Origin: Rubrivivax sp.
GTDB taxonomy: Bacteria > Pseudomonadota > Gammaproteobacteria > Burkholderiales > Burkholderiaceae_C
Direction of reading: 5' to 3'
Length of the DNA: 55,300 bases
NCBI GenBank assembly: GCA_019635285.1
Contig: JAHBZS010000032.1
Span: 1-55,300 of the forward strand
Part shown: positions 49,060 through 55,300 of the stretch, piece by piece
How the letters are laid out: every line of letters starts with the position of its first letter
How positions within the stretch are numbered: position 1 is the first letter of the stretch
Notes under the pieces: model-generated
Told to the model about the DNA's origin: nothing
Databases searched by the model: none
Seen by the model: only the letters and a program-made list of their open reading frames with translations
Translations under genes and position numbers: made by a program

Positions 49060-50106
49060 TCATTGCGACAGCGGCCACTGCACCCAGAAGCGCTTGCTCT
49101 TGCGCCAGATACCCGCCAGCCCTTCCGGCTCCAGGCGCAGAAAGAGCAGGATCACGATGCCGTACATCAGGCCCTTGACCTCATAGATGCGGTCGGCCAT
49201 CAGCGTCTGCACACGCTCGCCGGCCAGCCCGAAGCCGAGGTTCAGCGTCTCGGGCAACAGGACGATCAATGCCGTGCCGAGGATGGCGCCGTGCACGCGG
49301 CCGATGCCGCCGACGATGACCATCGCCAGCGCCTCGATGCTGACCAGCACGCTGAAGGTGTCGACGTTGATGAAGCGCGTGTGCAGCGCGATCATCGCGC
49401 CGGCGACGCCGGTGTAGAAGGCGCTGACCATGAAGGCCAGCAGCTTGGCGCGCATGAGGTCGATGCCCATCGCGCGCGCCGCGATGTCATGGTCGCGCAC
49501 CGCCAGCCAGGCGCGGCCGATGCGCGTGCGCATCAGGTTCAGCGTGATCAGCACGAACAGCACGAACATCGCCAGCGCCGCGTAGTAAAAGCGCTCGTCC
49601 CCCTTGAACGACACGCCGGCCAGCGTCAGCGGCGGTACCGGCATGCCCTCGGAGCCACGCGTCAGCGTCTCGGCGAAGAGCACGACGTGCCGCACGATGA
49701 AGGTGAAGGCCAGCGTGGTGATCGCCAGGTACAGCCCCTTCAGGCGCAGTGACGGCACGCCGACGACCAGGCTGGCCACCGCGGCGATGAGCCCGGACAG
49801 GGCGACCGCGACCAGCGGCGGCAGCTTCAGGTCGGTGCTGAGGATGGCCTGTGCGTAGGCGCCGATCAGCAGGAAGCCCGCGTGGCCGAGCGAGATCTGG
49901 CCGGCCACGCCCGTCAGCAGGTTCAGCCCGAGCACGCCGATGGCGAGCACGAAGATGGTGGTCAGCAGGTTCAGACCGAAGGCGCCGAGCAGCAGCGGCG
50001 CGGCCGCAGCCGCCAGCAGCGCCGCGCCGGCCCACCACCAGGGGGCCGCATGGTCGGTCAGCGCGACCAGCTGCGCGTAGGTGCTGCGATAGGTGCGGCT
50101 ACGCAT
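49060..50106 (-). CDS. Branched-chain amino-acid-type ABC transporter permease (LivM-like)
   Basis: A 348-residue inner-membrane permease of the LivM type with about ten hydrophobic segments. Diagnostic pieces are IGVLGLNLLTGVAGQISLGH, SLRLKGLYLAITTLAFTFIV and, near the end, IVGGIGRVHGAILGTALIVLLPE. A complete LIV transporter also needs LivH and two ATPases (LivG, LivF), none of which is in this window. The gene is the first of the minus-strand run and starts only about 80 bases from a truncated virB1 of opposite strand. The ATG at 50106 is used; a TTG at 50127 is unlikely. No clear ribosome-binding site lies upstream, consistent with a lost upstream context. Confidence 0.9.
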   Translation of the reverse strand: MRSRTYRSTYAQLVALTDHAAPWWWAGAALLAAAAAPLLLGAFGLNLLTTIFVLAIGVLGLNLLTGVAGQISLGHAGFLLIGAYAQAILSTDLKLPPLVAVALSGLIAAVASLVVGVPSLRLKGLYLAITTLAFTFIVRHVVLFAETLTRGSEGMPVPPLTLAGVSFKGDERFYYAALAMFVLFVLITLNLMRTRIGRAWLAVRDHDIAARAMGIDLMRAKLLAFMVSAFYTGVAGAMIALHTRFINVDTFSVLVSIEALAMVIVGGIGRVHGAILGTALIVLLPETLNLGFGLAGERVQTLMADRIYEVKGLMYGIVILLFLRLEPEGLAGIWRKSKRFWVQWPLSQ

Positions 50107-50183
50107 CGCAGTTGTCCATGGTGCCAAAGCAACCTGCGCGATGCGCGAACAAAACGCTTCGAGCGACCGCTGCGGATCCGGCT
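50107..50183. other. Junction between LIV/acyl-CoA cluster and type IV secretion locus
   Basis: A 77-base stretch of no recognisable coding or regulatory character. To the left is the 5' end of livM (minus strand); to the right, the frame of a 5'-truncated virB1 (plus strand). I see no insertion sequence, direct target repeat or tRNA. It is the likely rearrangement or element boundary. Confidence 0.55.
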
Positions 50184-50432
50184 TTGTCGGTCCGCCAGCG
50201 GCTGGGTCTGGACCTCGAGACGGCCTTCGACCCTTGCGCCAACCTGGGCGCGATGCAGCAGATCCTGAGCGAGTGCTTCGAACGTTCGACCCGCACCGCG
50301 GTGCGTGCCGAGGCCTCGGAGCAGCACGCGCTGCGCCAGGCCCTGTCCTGCTACTACAGCGGCAACTTCGTCACCGGTTTCCGCCACGGCTACGTCCGGC
50401 GCATCGCCCTGCAGGCGCGCGGCCCGCGCTGA
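50184..50432 (+). pseudogene. Truncated VirB1-like lytic transglycosylase (3' part)
   Basis: The reading frame ending at 50432 encodes the C-terminal segment of a VirB1-type T4SS transglycosylase: RLGLDLETAFDPCANLGAMQ, then ECFERSTRTAVRAEASEQHA and CYYSGNFVTGFRHGYVRRIA. These follow the catalytic SLT region in normal VirB1. The catalytic Glu and about the first 60% of the gene are missing: upstream sequence in this frame has no family similarity and no ATG start in a sensible place. The gene precedes virB2 by 34 bases as expected in P-type T4SS loci. It is either the product of a deletion or insertion, or of an assembly join. Confidence 0.7.
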
Positions 50433-50466
50433 GCGTCATCCACTGCCAACCACCCCAGGAGGATTC

Positions 50467-50748
50467 ATGCATCCCGTGCACTTCAAGCACCCGGCTCCCC
50501 TCGCCCTGGTCCTGCTCGCCCTGCCGGGTCTGGCCTGGGCCCAGGGCTTCGACAAGATCAACACCACGGTCACCAACGTCCAGGCGATCCTGGTGACGAT
50601 CTCGATTGCCGTAGTGACCATCGCCATCATCTGGGCCGGCTTCAAGATGATCTTCCAGGGCGCGCGCCTGGCCGACGTGGCCAACGTGCTGATCGGCGGC
50701 ACGCTGATCGGCGGCGCCGCGGCCTTCGCCAGCTACATCGTCGCCTGA
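50467..50748 (+). CDS. virB2: VirB2-like pilin (TrbC/VirB2 family)
   Basis: A 93-residue major pilin precursor of a P-type type IV secretion system. A signal peptide (residues 1-26, ending LAWAQ) is followed by a short polar N-terminus and two membrane helices (AILVTISIAVVTIAIIWAGF and the NVLIGGTLIGGAAAFASYIV region) with a glycine-rich hinge and the FKMIFQGARLADVAN loop. The ATG at 50467 has a perfect AGGAGG a few bases upstream. The mature subunit would polymerise into the conjugative pilus. Confidence 0.92.
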   Translation: MHPVHFKHPAPLALVLLALPGLAWAQGFDKINTTVTNVQAILVTISIAVVTIAIIWAGFKMIFQGARLADVANVLIGGTLIGGAAAFASYIVA

Positions 50749-50753
50749 GCGCC

Positions 50754-51089
50754 ATGGTGCCACGCGAAGTCATCTACAAGGGCGCGACGCGGCCGGCGAT
50801 GCGCTTCGGCATCCCGCTGGTGCCGCTGGTCGTGCTCTTCGGCTGCGGCGCGCTGCTGATGCTGTGGGGCGGCGTGCTGCTCAGCGGCTGGGTCGCGCTG
50901 GCGGTCCTGCTGTCTTTCGTGCCGGCGCTGGCCTGGATGCACTTCGTCACCCGGCGGGACGACCAGCGTTTCCACCAGGTGTTCATCCATCTGAAGCTGT
51001 GGCTGCACGACCGCAATACGCGGCTGTGGCATGCGCGCAGCTACACGCCGGCCCTGCCGAGGGGAGTCCGCCATGACTGGCATGCCTGA
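50754..51089 (+). CDS. virB3: VirB3-like T4SS membrane protein
   Basis: A 111-residue inner-membrane protein. The N-terminus REVIYKGATRPAMRFGIPLV is the VirB3 signature, followed by two adjacent membrane helices and a cytosolic tail ending HARSYTPALP. It is required with VirB4 and VirB2 for pilus assembly. It starts 5 bases after virB2 and overlaps virB4 by 17 bases, the common arrangement. Confidence 0.92.
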   Translation: MVPREVIYKGATRPAMRFGIPLVPLVVLFGCGALLMLWGGVLLSGWVALAVLLSFVPALAWMHFVTRRDDQRFHQVFIHLKLWLHDRNTRLWHARSYTPALPRGVRHDWHA

Positions 51090-53574
51090 GCCGGCCCGGT
51101 CCCGCCCCCTTGCGCGCTTCGGCCGCAGCCGGCTGCGTCCGCGGCACTGGATGCAGGCCCGGCGCGAGAACCCGCTGGCGCGCTTCGTCCCCTTCTCGTC
51201 GCTGGTCAGCCCGCACGATGTCATCACCCGCGGCGGCGACTATCTACGTGTCTGGCGGCTGGATGGCGTGCCCTTCGAATGTGCCGATGAACATGTGGTC
51301 GCGGAGCGCCACGAGGCCCTGTGCAGCCTGCTGCGCAACCTGGCCGGCGGGCAGTGGGCGGTGTGGACGCACAGGCTGCATCGCATCGTGAGCGACGAGC
51401 TGCGCCATCCCACCGAAGCCGGCTTCGCGCGGGAGCTGTCGATCGCCTACCAGTCCCGGCTGCGCCAGCGCCGCACCATGGCCAGCGAGCTGTACCTTAC
51501 GCTGGTCTACCGGCCCAATGCCTCGCGCATCAGCCGCGCCCTGCAGTCCAGCCAGCGCTCGCGCGAGGCCATTGCCCTCGCCCAGGAAGAAGCACTGCGC
51601 ACGATGGCCGAGAAGTCCGCGCTGGTCGAGCGCGTGCTGCGCGAGTTCGGGCCGACATTGCTGGGCACCTGCACCCGCAAGGATCGCAGCCGGTCCGAGG
51701 TCGGCGAGTTCCTCGGCTACCTGGTCAACGGCTGCTGGCAGCCGGTCCCGCATACCGCCGGGCCGCTGTACCGCACGCTGCCGACGACCAGGCTGTCCTT
51801 CGGCGGTGACAAGCTGGAACTGCGCCAGGGCCACCGGCGCCGCTACGCGGCGCTGGTGGACATCAAGGAGTACGCCGACGCGGTGGAACCCGGCGTCCTG
51901 GATGCGCTGCTCTACGAGGACAGCGAGTTCATCGAGACGCAGAGCTTCTCGATCCTGCCGCGGCGCGAGGCGATGCGCGCGCTGGAGCTGCAGCGCGACC
52001 AGCTGATCGCCAGCGACGACGTCGTCGCCAGCCAGATCGCCGACATGGACGCGGCGCTGAACGAGCTGGGCGACGGCCAGTTCTGCATGGGCGAGTACCA
52101 CTACAGCCTGGTCGTGCTGGGCGAGGACGTGGAGGACGCCGGCCGGCGCGCGGCGCAGGCGATCGGCGCGGTGGGCGAATCGTCCAGCCTGCAGATGGCG
52201 CCGGTGGACCTGGTGGCCGACGCGGCGTGGTTCGCGCAGTGGCCGGGCAACTGGCAATGGCGTCCACGAGAAGCCAAGCTGTCGTCGCGCGCCTTCGCGG
52301 CGCTGGCGGCCGGTCACAACTTCGCGCGCGGCAAGCGCGACGGCAACCCGTGGGGCGAGGCGCTGGCGTTGCTGCGCACGCCTGCCGGCCAGCCCTTCTA
52401 CCTGAACCTGCATGCCAGTCCGCCCGACGAGGACTCGGCCGACCTGAAGCTGCCCGGCAACACGTTGATCATCGGTTCCACCGGCGTGGGCAAGACGACG
52501 CTGGAGATGTTCCTGTTGGCGCTGACGCGCAAGTGGGAACCGGCACCCAGGCTGGTGCTGTTTGACCTGGACCGCGGCTGCGAGATCGCGATGCGCGCGC
52601 TGGGGGCGCGGTACTTCAGTCTCGAAGCGGGCAAGCCCACCGGCTGCAACCCGCTGCAGCACGAGCCAACGCCGGCCCGGCTGCAATTCTGGGAGCGGCT
52701 GATCCGGGTGTGCCTGGAGTCCGAGGCGCTGCCGCTGATGCCGGCCGATGAACGTGCCATCGCCGACGCGGTGCGCGCGGTGGCGCAGATGCCGGCCGCT
52801 CGGCGGCGCATGTCCACCATCCGGCAGAACCTGCCGAAGACCGGGTCGAACAGCTTGTACGAGCGGCTCGGGCGCTGGTGCGCGGGTGGTGCGCTGGGCT
52901 GGGTTTTTGACGAGGCGGACGACCGGCTCGGCCAGTTGCACGGCAGTCCGGTGATCGGCTTCGACACCACCGAGCTGCTCGACCTGCCGGAGGTGCGCAC
53001 GCCGATGATGCTGTACCTGTTGCAGGTGCTGGAAGACCTGGTCGACGGCCAGCGGCTGATCTACGTGATCTCGGAGTTCTGGAAGGCGCTGGACCATCCG
53101 ATCTTCAGCGACTTCGCCAAGCAGAAGCAGAAGACGATCCGCAAGCAGAACGGGCTTGGCATCTTCGACACCCAGAGCCCGTCGGACGTGCTACGCCACG
53201 GAATAGGCCGCACGATGATCGAGCAGAGCGTGACCAAGATCTTCCTGGCCAACCCGCAGGCCGCTCGCGACGAGTATGTCGAAGGCTTCGGGCTGAGCCA
53301 GGCCGAGTACGAGATCGTGCGCAGCCTCGGGTCTCAGGGCGGCCGGCGCTTCCTGGTCAAGCAGGGGCATTCGAGCGCGATCTGCGAGCTGGACCTGACC
53401 GGCCTGGAGGAGTTCGTGACGGTCCTGTCGGCCACCACCGACAACGTCGCGCTGCTCGACGACATTCGTGGACGACACGGTGACGAAGCGTGTCAATGGC
53501 TTCCGGTTCTGCTCGCTCAGGTTCAACATCGCAGGTCCAGAACGCAGTCTGCAAACTCCGGGAGGTCGGGATGA
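51073..53574 (+). CDS. virB4: VirB4-type T4SS ATPase
   Basis: An 833-residue AAA-type ATPase that drives pilus biogenesis and substrate transfer at the inner membrane. The N-terminal CagE/TrbE-VirB4 domain leads to the Walker A motif GSTGVGKTT with Lys474 near residues 468-476, the VLFDLDRGCEI block and the conserved FDTQSPSDVLRHGIGRTMIE. The Walker B region reads YVISEFWKALDHP, with Ser667 where relatives usually have Asp before the catalytic Glu668. Length is normal. GAGGGGAG precedes the ATG at 51073. The stop overlaps the start of the next gene (ATGA). Confidence 0.95.
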   Translation: MTGMPEPARSRPLARFGRSRLRPRHWMQARRENPLARFVPFSSLVSPHDVITRGGDYLRVWRLDGVPFECADEHVVAERHEALCSLLRNLAGGQWAVWTHRLHRIVSDELRHPTEAGFARELSIAYQSRLRQRRTMASELYLTLVYRPNASRISRALQSSQRSREAIALAQEEALRTMAEKSALVERVLREFGPTLLGTCTRKDRSRSEVGEFLGYLVNGCWQPVPHTAGPLYRTLPTTRLSFGGDKLELRQGHRRRYAALVDIKEYADAVEPGVLDALLYEDSEFIETQSFSILPRREAMRALELQRDQLIASDDVVASQIADMDAALNELGDGQFCMGEYHYSLVVLGEDVEDAGRRAAQAIGAVGESSSLQMAPVDLVADAAWFAQWPGNWQWRPREAKLSSRAFAALAAGHNFARGKRDGNPWGEALALLRTPAGQPFYLNLHASPPDEDSADLKLPGNTLIIGSTGVGKTTLEMFLLALTRKWEPAPRLVLFDLDRGCEIAMRALGARYFSLEAGKPTGCNPLQHEPTPARLQFWERLIRVCLESEALPLMPADERAIADAVRAVAQMPAARRRMSTIRQNLPKTGSNSLYERLGRWCAGGALGWVFDEADDRLGQLHGSPVIGFDTTELLDLPEVRTPMMLYLLQVLEDLVDGQRLIYVISEFWKALDHPIFSDFAKQKQKTIRKQNGLGIFDTQSPSDVLRHGIGRTMIEQSVTKIFLANPQAARDEYVEGFGLSQAEYEIVRSLGSQGGRRFLVKQGHSSAICELDLTGLEEFVTVLSATTDNVALLDDIRGRHGDEACQWLPVLLAQVQHRRSRTQSANSGRSG

Positions 53575-53978
53575 AGCTGTTCGGTTCCTTCGTCATCGGC
53601 GCGGTGCTCGCCGTTGCGCTCGGCAATGCTTACGCGCAGTACGTCAAGGGGAATGAGGCGGTCCGCTCGCTCGCGGATGGGACCACGAAGGTGGAGACGC
53701 CGCCGACCACCGGCGCACTGCTGGCCAAGCCTTGCCCAGCGTCGCAGGCGGGCTGCGCAGGGGGCGGCTGGATGATGGTGGAGACTCCCCAAGGACTGGT
53801 GGAGTGCACGGAGATCTTTGCCCGCCCAGGCACGTGCCGCACTTCCACCTTCGGCGCCGAGAAACGCTCACGCCTGTGGATCGTGAAGTCCAAGGGACAG
53901 TGGCTGCAATGCCAGCAACCCGATCTCGACAGCAAGTGCGTCAGCACCAAGACGCTGGCGATTGCCGTCGTGCAGTGA
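53571..53978 (+). CDS. Cysteine-rich exported protein between virB4 and virB6
   Basis: A 135-residue protein with a signal peptide (residues 1-22, MKLFGSFVIGAVLAVALGNA onward), then a mature region with six cysteines: CPASQAGC, LVECTEI, GTCRTS, LQCQQP and SKCVST. The spacing suggests three disulfides in the periplasm. It overlaps the end of virB4 by 4 bases and ends 11 bases before virB6, so it belongs to the T4SS operon. I do not recognise a family; T4SS loci often carry an entry-exclusion or lipoprotein gene here, but no lipobox is present. The role is unknown. Confidence 0.8.
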   Translation: MKLFGSFVIGAVLAVALGNAYAQYVKGNEAVRSLADGTTKVETPPTTGALLAKPCPASQAGCAGGGWMMVETPQGLVECTEIFARPGTCRTSTFGAEKRSRLWIVKSKGQWLQCQQPDLDSKCVSTKTLAIAVVQ

Positions 53979-53989
53979 GGTAGCGGTTC

Positions 53990-55066
53990 ATGTTCACCTG
54001 GGTTGGCTCGCAGTTCGACACACTCCTCGGCACCTACGTGCTGAACGTGGTGGCGACGCTGATGGCGGCCCTTGCGCCCATCGCCCTCAGCCTGCTCACC
54101 CTGTGGGTCGCTCTGTATGGATGGGCAGTCCTGCGCCACGAGGTGCCGGAGAGCGTCCCGACCTTCGTCTGGAAGGTGTTCAAGATCGGCCTCGTCTTCG
54201 CGCTGGCGCTGCAGTCCGGTGTCTACATCGCCAATATCGCCGACACGGCCAATGCACTGTCCACTGGCGTGGCGACCACCTTCCTACCCGCCGCAGTCGA
54301 TCCGACGACGATCTCGACGCCGTATGCCTTGCTCGATGCCTTCAATGACCAGGCCGGACAGCTCGTGCTCGACCTGCTGAAGGACGCCGGTATCACTCGC
54401 CTCGACCTGCTTTTTGCAGCGGTCGTCTGCTCGATCGGCAACGTGCTCTTCCTGTGCATGGCCCTCTTCGTGATCTCGCTCGCGAAGCTGGTCTTGACGT
54501 TCGTCATCGCTGTCGGTCCGATCTTCATGCTCTGCCTGGCATGGCGACCGACACAGCGCTTCTTTGACAGCTGGCTGTCCATGCTGCTGAATGCTGTCGT
54601 ACTGGCCTGGTTCGCATTCTTTGCTCTGGGCTTGAGCGTCTACATGGGCCAGTCGCTTGTGCGCGTCGTGCTCAACAACGGCGGCTTCCTCGGACCGAAC
54701 TTCAATGTCGTCGCCGAAAGCCTCAAGTACTGCGTCGTGATGGTGCTGATGGCGATCATCTGCCTGCAGGCCCCGACCCTCGCCGCCGCGTTGACCGGAG
54801 GCGCCGCGGTCCAGCAAGGCGTGCAGATGATTCAGAACACGCTGATGGTGGCCGGCTTGCGCTCGGCGGTGTCCGCACGCAACGCACCTGTCGGTACGGC
54901 GGGCGGCGTGATCCAGGCCGGCGCTGGCGTTGCGGGTGTCGCCGGCCGGGCTGCTGCCGCTGTTGGGGGCGCCGGCGGTCGCATGGCCGCTTCGGTTGCG
55001 CGCCTGGGCTTCGCGCCCGTGCGCACCGCCGCCTACAAGCTTGCCGCTTTGCGCGGCCGTACCTGA
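53990..55066 (+). CDS. virB6: VirB6-like (TrbL/VirB6) T4SS membrane protein
   Basis: A 358-residue polytopic inner-membrane protein. It has FTWVGSQFDTLLGTYVLNVV at the start, several membrane helices, and the conserved FVIAVGPIFMLCLAWRPTQR and FFDSWLSMLLNAVVLAWFAF core of TrbL/VirB6 proteins. The C-terminal 90 residues are Ala/Gly-rich and end RTAAYKLAALRGRT. It forms part of the transmembrane channel. GAGG lies upstream of the ATG at 53990. Codon use is slightly less GC-biased than in the chromosomal genes to the left. Confidence 0.92.
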   Translation: MFTWVGSQFDTLLGTYVLNVVATLMAALAPIALSLLTLWVALYGWAVLRHEVPESVPTFVWKVFKIGLVFALALQSGVYIANIADTANALSTGVATTFLPAAVDPTTISTPYALLDAFNDQAGQLVLDLLKDAGITRLDLLFAAVVCSIGNVLFLCMALFVISLAKLVLTFVIAVGPIFMLCLAWRPTQRFFDSWLSMLLNAVVLAWFAFFALGLSVYMGQSLVRVVLNNGGFLGPNFNVVAESLKYCVVMVLMAIICLQAPTLAAALTGGAAVQQGVQMIQNTLMVAGLRSAVSARNAPVGTAGGVIQAGAGVAGVAGRAAAAVGGAGGRMAASVARLGFAPVRTAAYKLAALRGRT

Positions 55067-55090
55067 ACTCATTTGATGGAGATCCCTGTC

Positions 55091-55300
55091 ATGAAGCATA
55101 TGCGTCGTCTTGCCATCGGCCTCGCGGCCGCGCTGGCCTGTGCCATCGCGCAGGCCCAAGGCATCCCCGTCATCGACTCTGCCAACCTGACGCAGACGAT
55201 CCAGCAGGTGGTCAACGACATCACCAAGATCAACAACCAGGTGCAGCAGATCACCCAACTGCAGAACCAGCTCGCCAGCATCAACGGCATGCGCAACCTG
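55091..55300 (+). CDS. VirB5/TrbJ-like protein, partial (3' end outside window)
   Basis: The first 70 residues of an exported minor pilus or adhesin-type component. The signal peptide (about 1-24) is followed by IPVIDSANLTQTIQQVVNDI and repeated Gln/Asn-rich coiled-coil heptads (TKINNQVQQITQLQNQLASI), typical of VirB5 and TrbJ. GGAG precedes the ATG at 55091. It starts 25 bases after virB6. Only the beginning is seen, so length and C-terminus are unknown. Confidence 0.85.
   Translation, partial: MKHMRRLAIGLAAALACAIAQAQGIPVIDSANLTQTIQQVVNDITKINNQVQQITQLQNQLASINGMRNL

Noticed and set aside
50467-55300. Assignment of the T4SS to a named plasmid or ICE family
   Set aside because: No relaxase, coupling protein, integrase or replication gene lies within the window; only core virB-type genes are seen.
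1-55300. CRISPR arrays, insertion sequences, tRNA or rRNA genes
   Set aside because: I looked for regularly spaced repeats, transposase motifs, inverted terminal repeats and tRNA-like cloverleafs by eye and saw none; a covariance-model or IS search would be needed to exclude small ones.

Overview
The window is GC-rich, densely packed bacterial DNA. Gene content and protein style point to a betaproteobacterium of the order Burkholderiales (Rubrivivax/Leptothrix/Comamonadaceae-like). The reasons are the strong G/C third-position bias, the families present (an atu-like acyl-CoA cluster, PxpABC, a DUF2126 cluster, a P-type T4SS) and a short GC-rich stem-type repeat near 44.27 kb of a kind I associate with that order. 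I see no rRNA, tRNA, CRISPR array, transposase or integrase.

Layout. (1) 71-9679, minus strand: a five-gene run of the poorly characterised circularly permuted ATP-grasp / alpha-E / transglutaminase system. It occurs here as one split set (transglutaminase, ATP-grasp, alpha-E) and one fused set (ATP-grasp-alpha-E fusion plus a transglutaminase-DUF2126 protein). (2) 9736-25637: ordinary chromosomal genes. These are comEC, a RidA-like protein, dsbB, an MltF-like transglycosylase, a GMC oxidoreductase, DUF533 and DUF456 membrane proteins, a cobalamin/Fe-siderophore binding-protein homologue without signal peptide, two lipoproteins, an NADP-dependent oxidoreductase, folE and pxpBCA (5-oxoprolinase). 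(3) 25702-29751, plus strand: an M20 amidohydrolase, an unknown 355-residue protein, an acyl-CoA carboxyltransferase and a 74-residue biotin carrier, with no biotin carboxylase beside them. (4) 29879-35685: a TetR regulator divergent from a small catabolic operon (VOC protein, acyl-CoA-dehydrogenase-fold flavin monooxygenase, flavin reductase, MFS transporter, MetX-like alpha/beta hydrolase). A promoter and a palindromic operator candidate lie between them. (5) 35808-50106, minus strand: one nearly gapless run of 13 genes. In transcription order it has a LivM permease, branched-chain substrate-binding protein, enoyl-CoA-reductase-type SDR, enoyl-CoA hydratase and AtuA-family protein, then TetR, biotin carboxylase, biotin carrier, carboxyltransferase, CoA ligase, nitronate monooxygenase, 2-hydroxychromene-carboxylate-isomerase-like protein and a second enoyl-CoA hydratase. 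It resembles the acyclic terpene (atu) or leucine (liu) degradation logic but is rearranged. (6) 50184-55300, plus strand: the start of a type IV secretion locus, namely a 5'-truncated virB1, virB2, virB3, virB4, a small cysteine-rich secreted protein, virB6 and the beginning of a virB5/trbJ gene that leaves the window.

How the parts fit. Region 5 reads as uptake (LIV-type transporter), CoA activation, carboxylation, hydration and reduction of an unknown branched or isoprenoid acid, controlled by its own internal TetR. Region 4 reads as hydroxylation and ring or side-chain cleavage of an imported aromatic-like compound under another TetR. The region 5/6 boundary looks like a breakpoint. The LIV transporter has lost, or never had on this side, its LivH/LivG/LivF partners, and virB1 is missing its 5' two-thirds, so two unrelated blocks abut within about 80 bp. 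The most interesting poorly understood material is region 1 (including a paralogue that has lost several conserved residues), the region 5/6 junction, the cysteine-rich T4SS-linked protein and the two catabolic clusters of unknown substrate.
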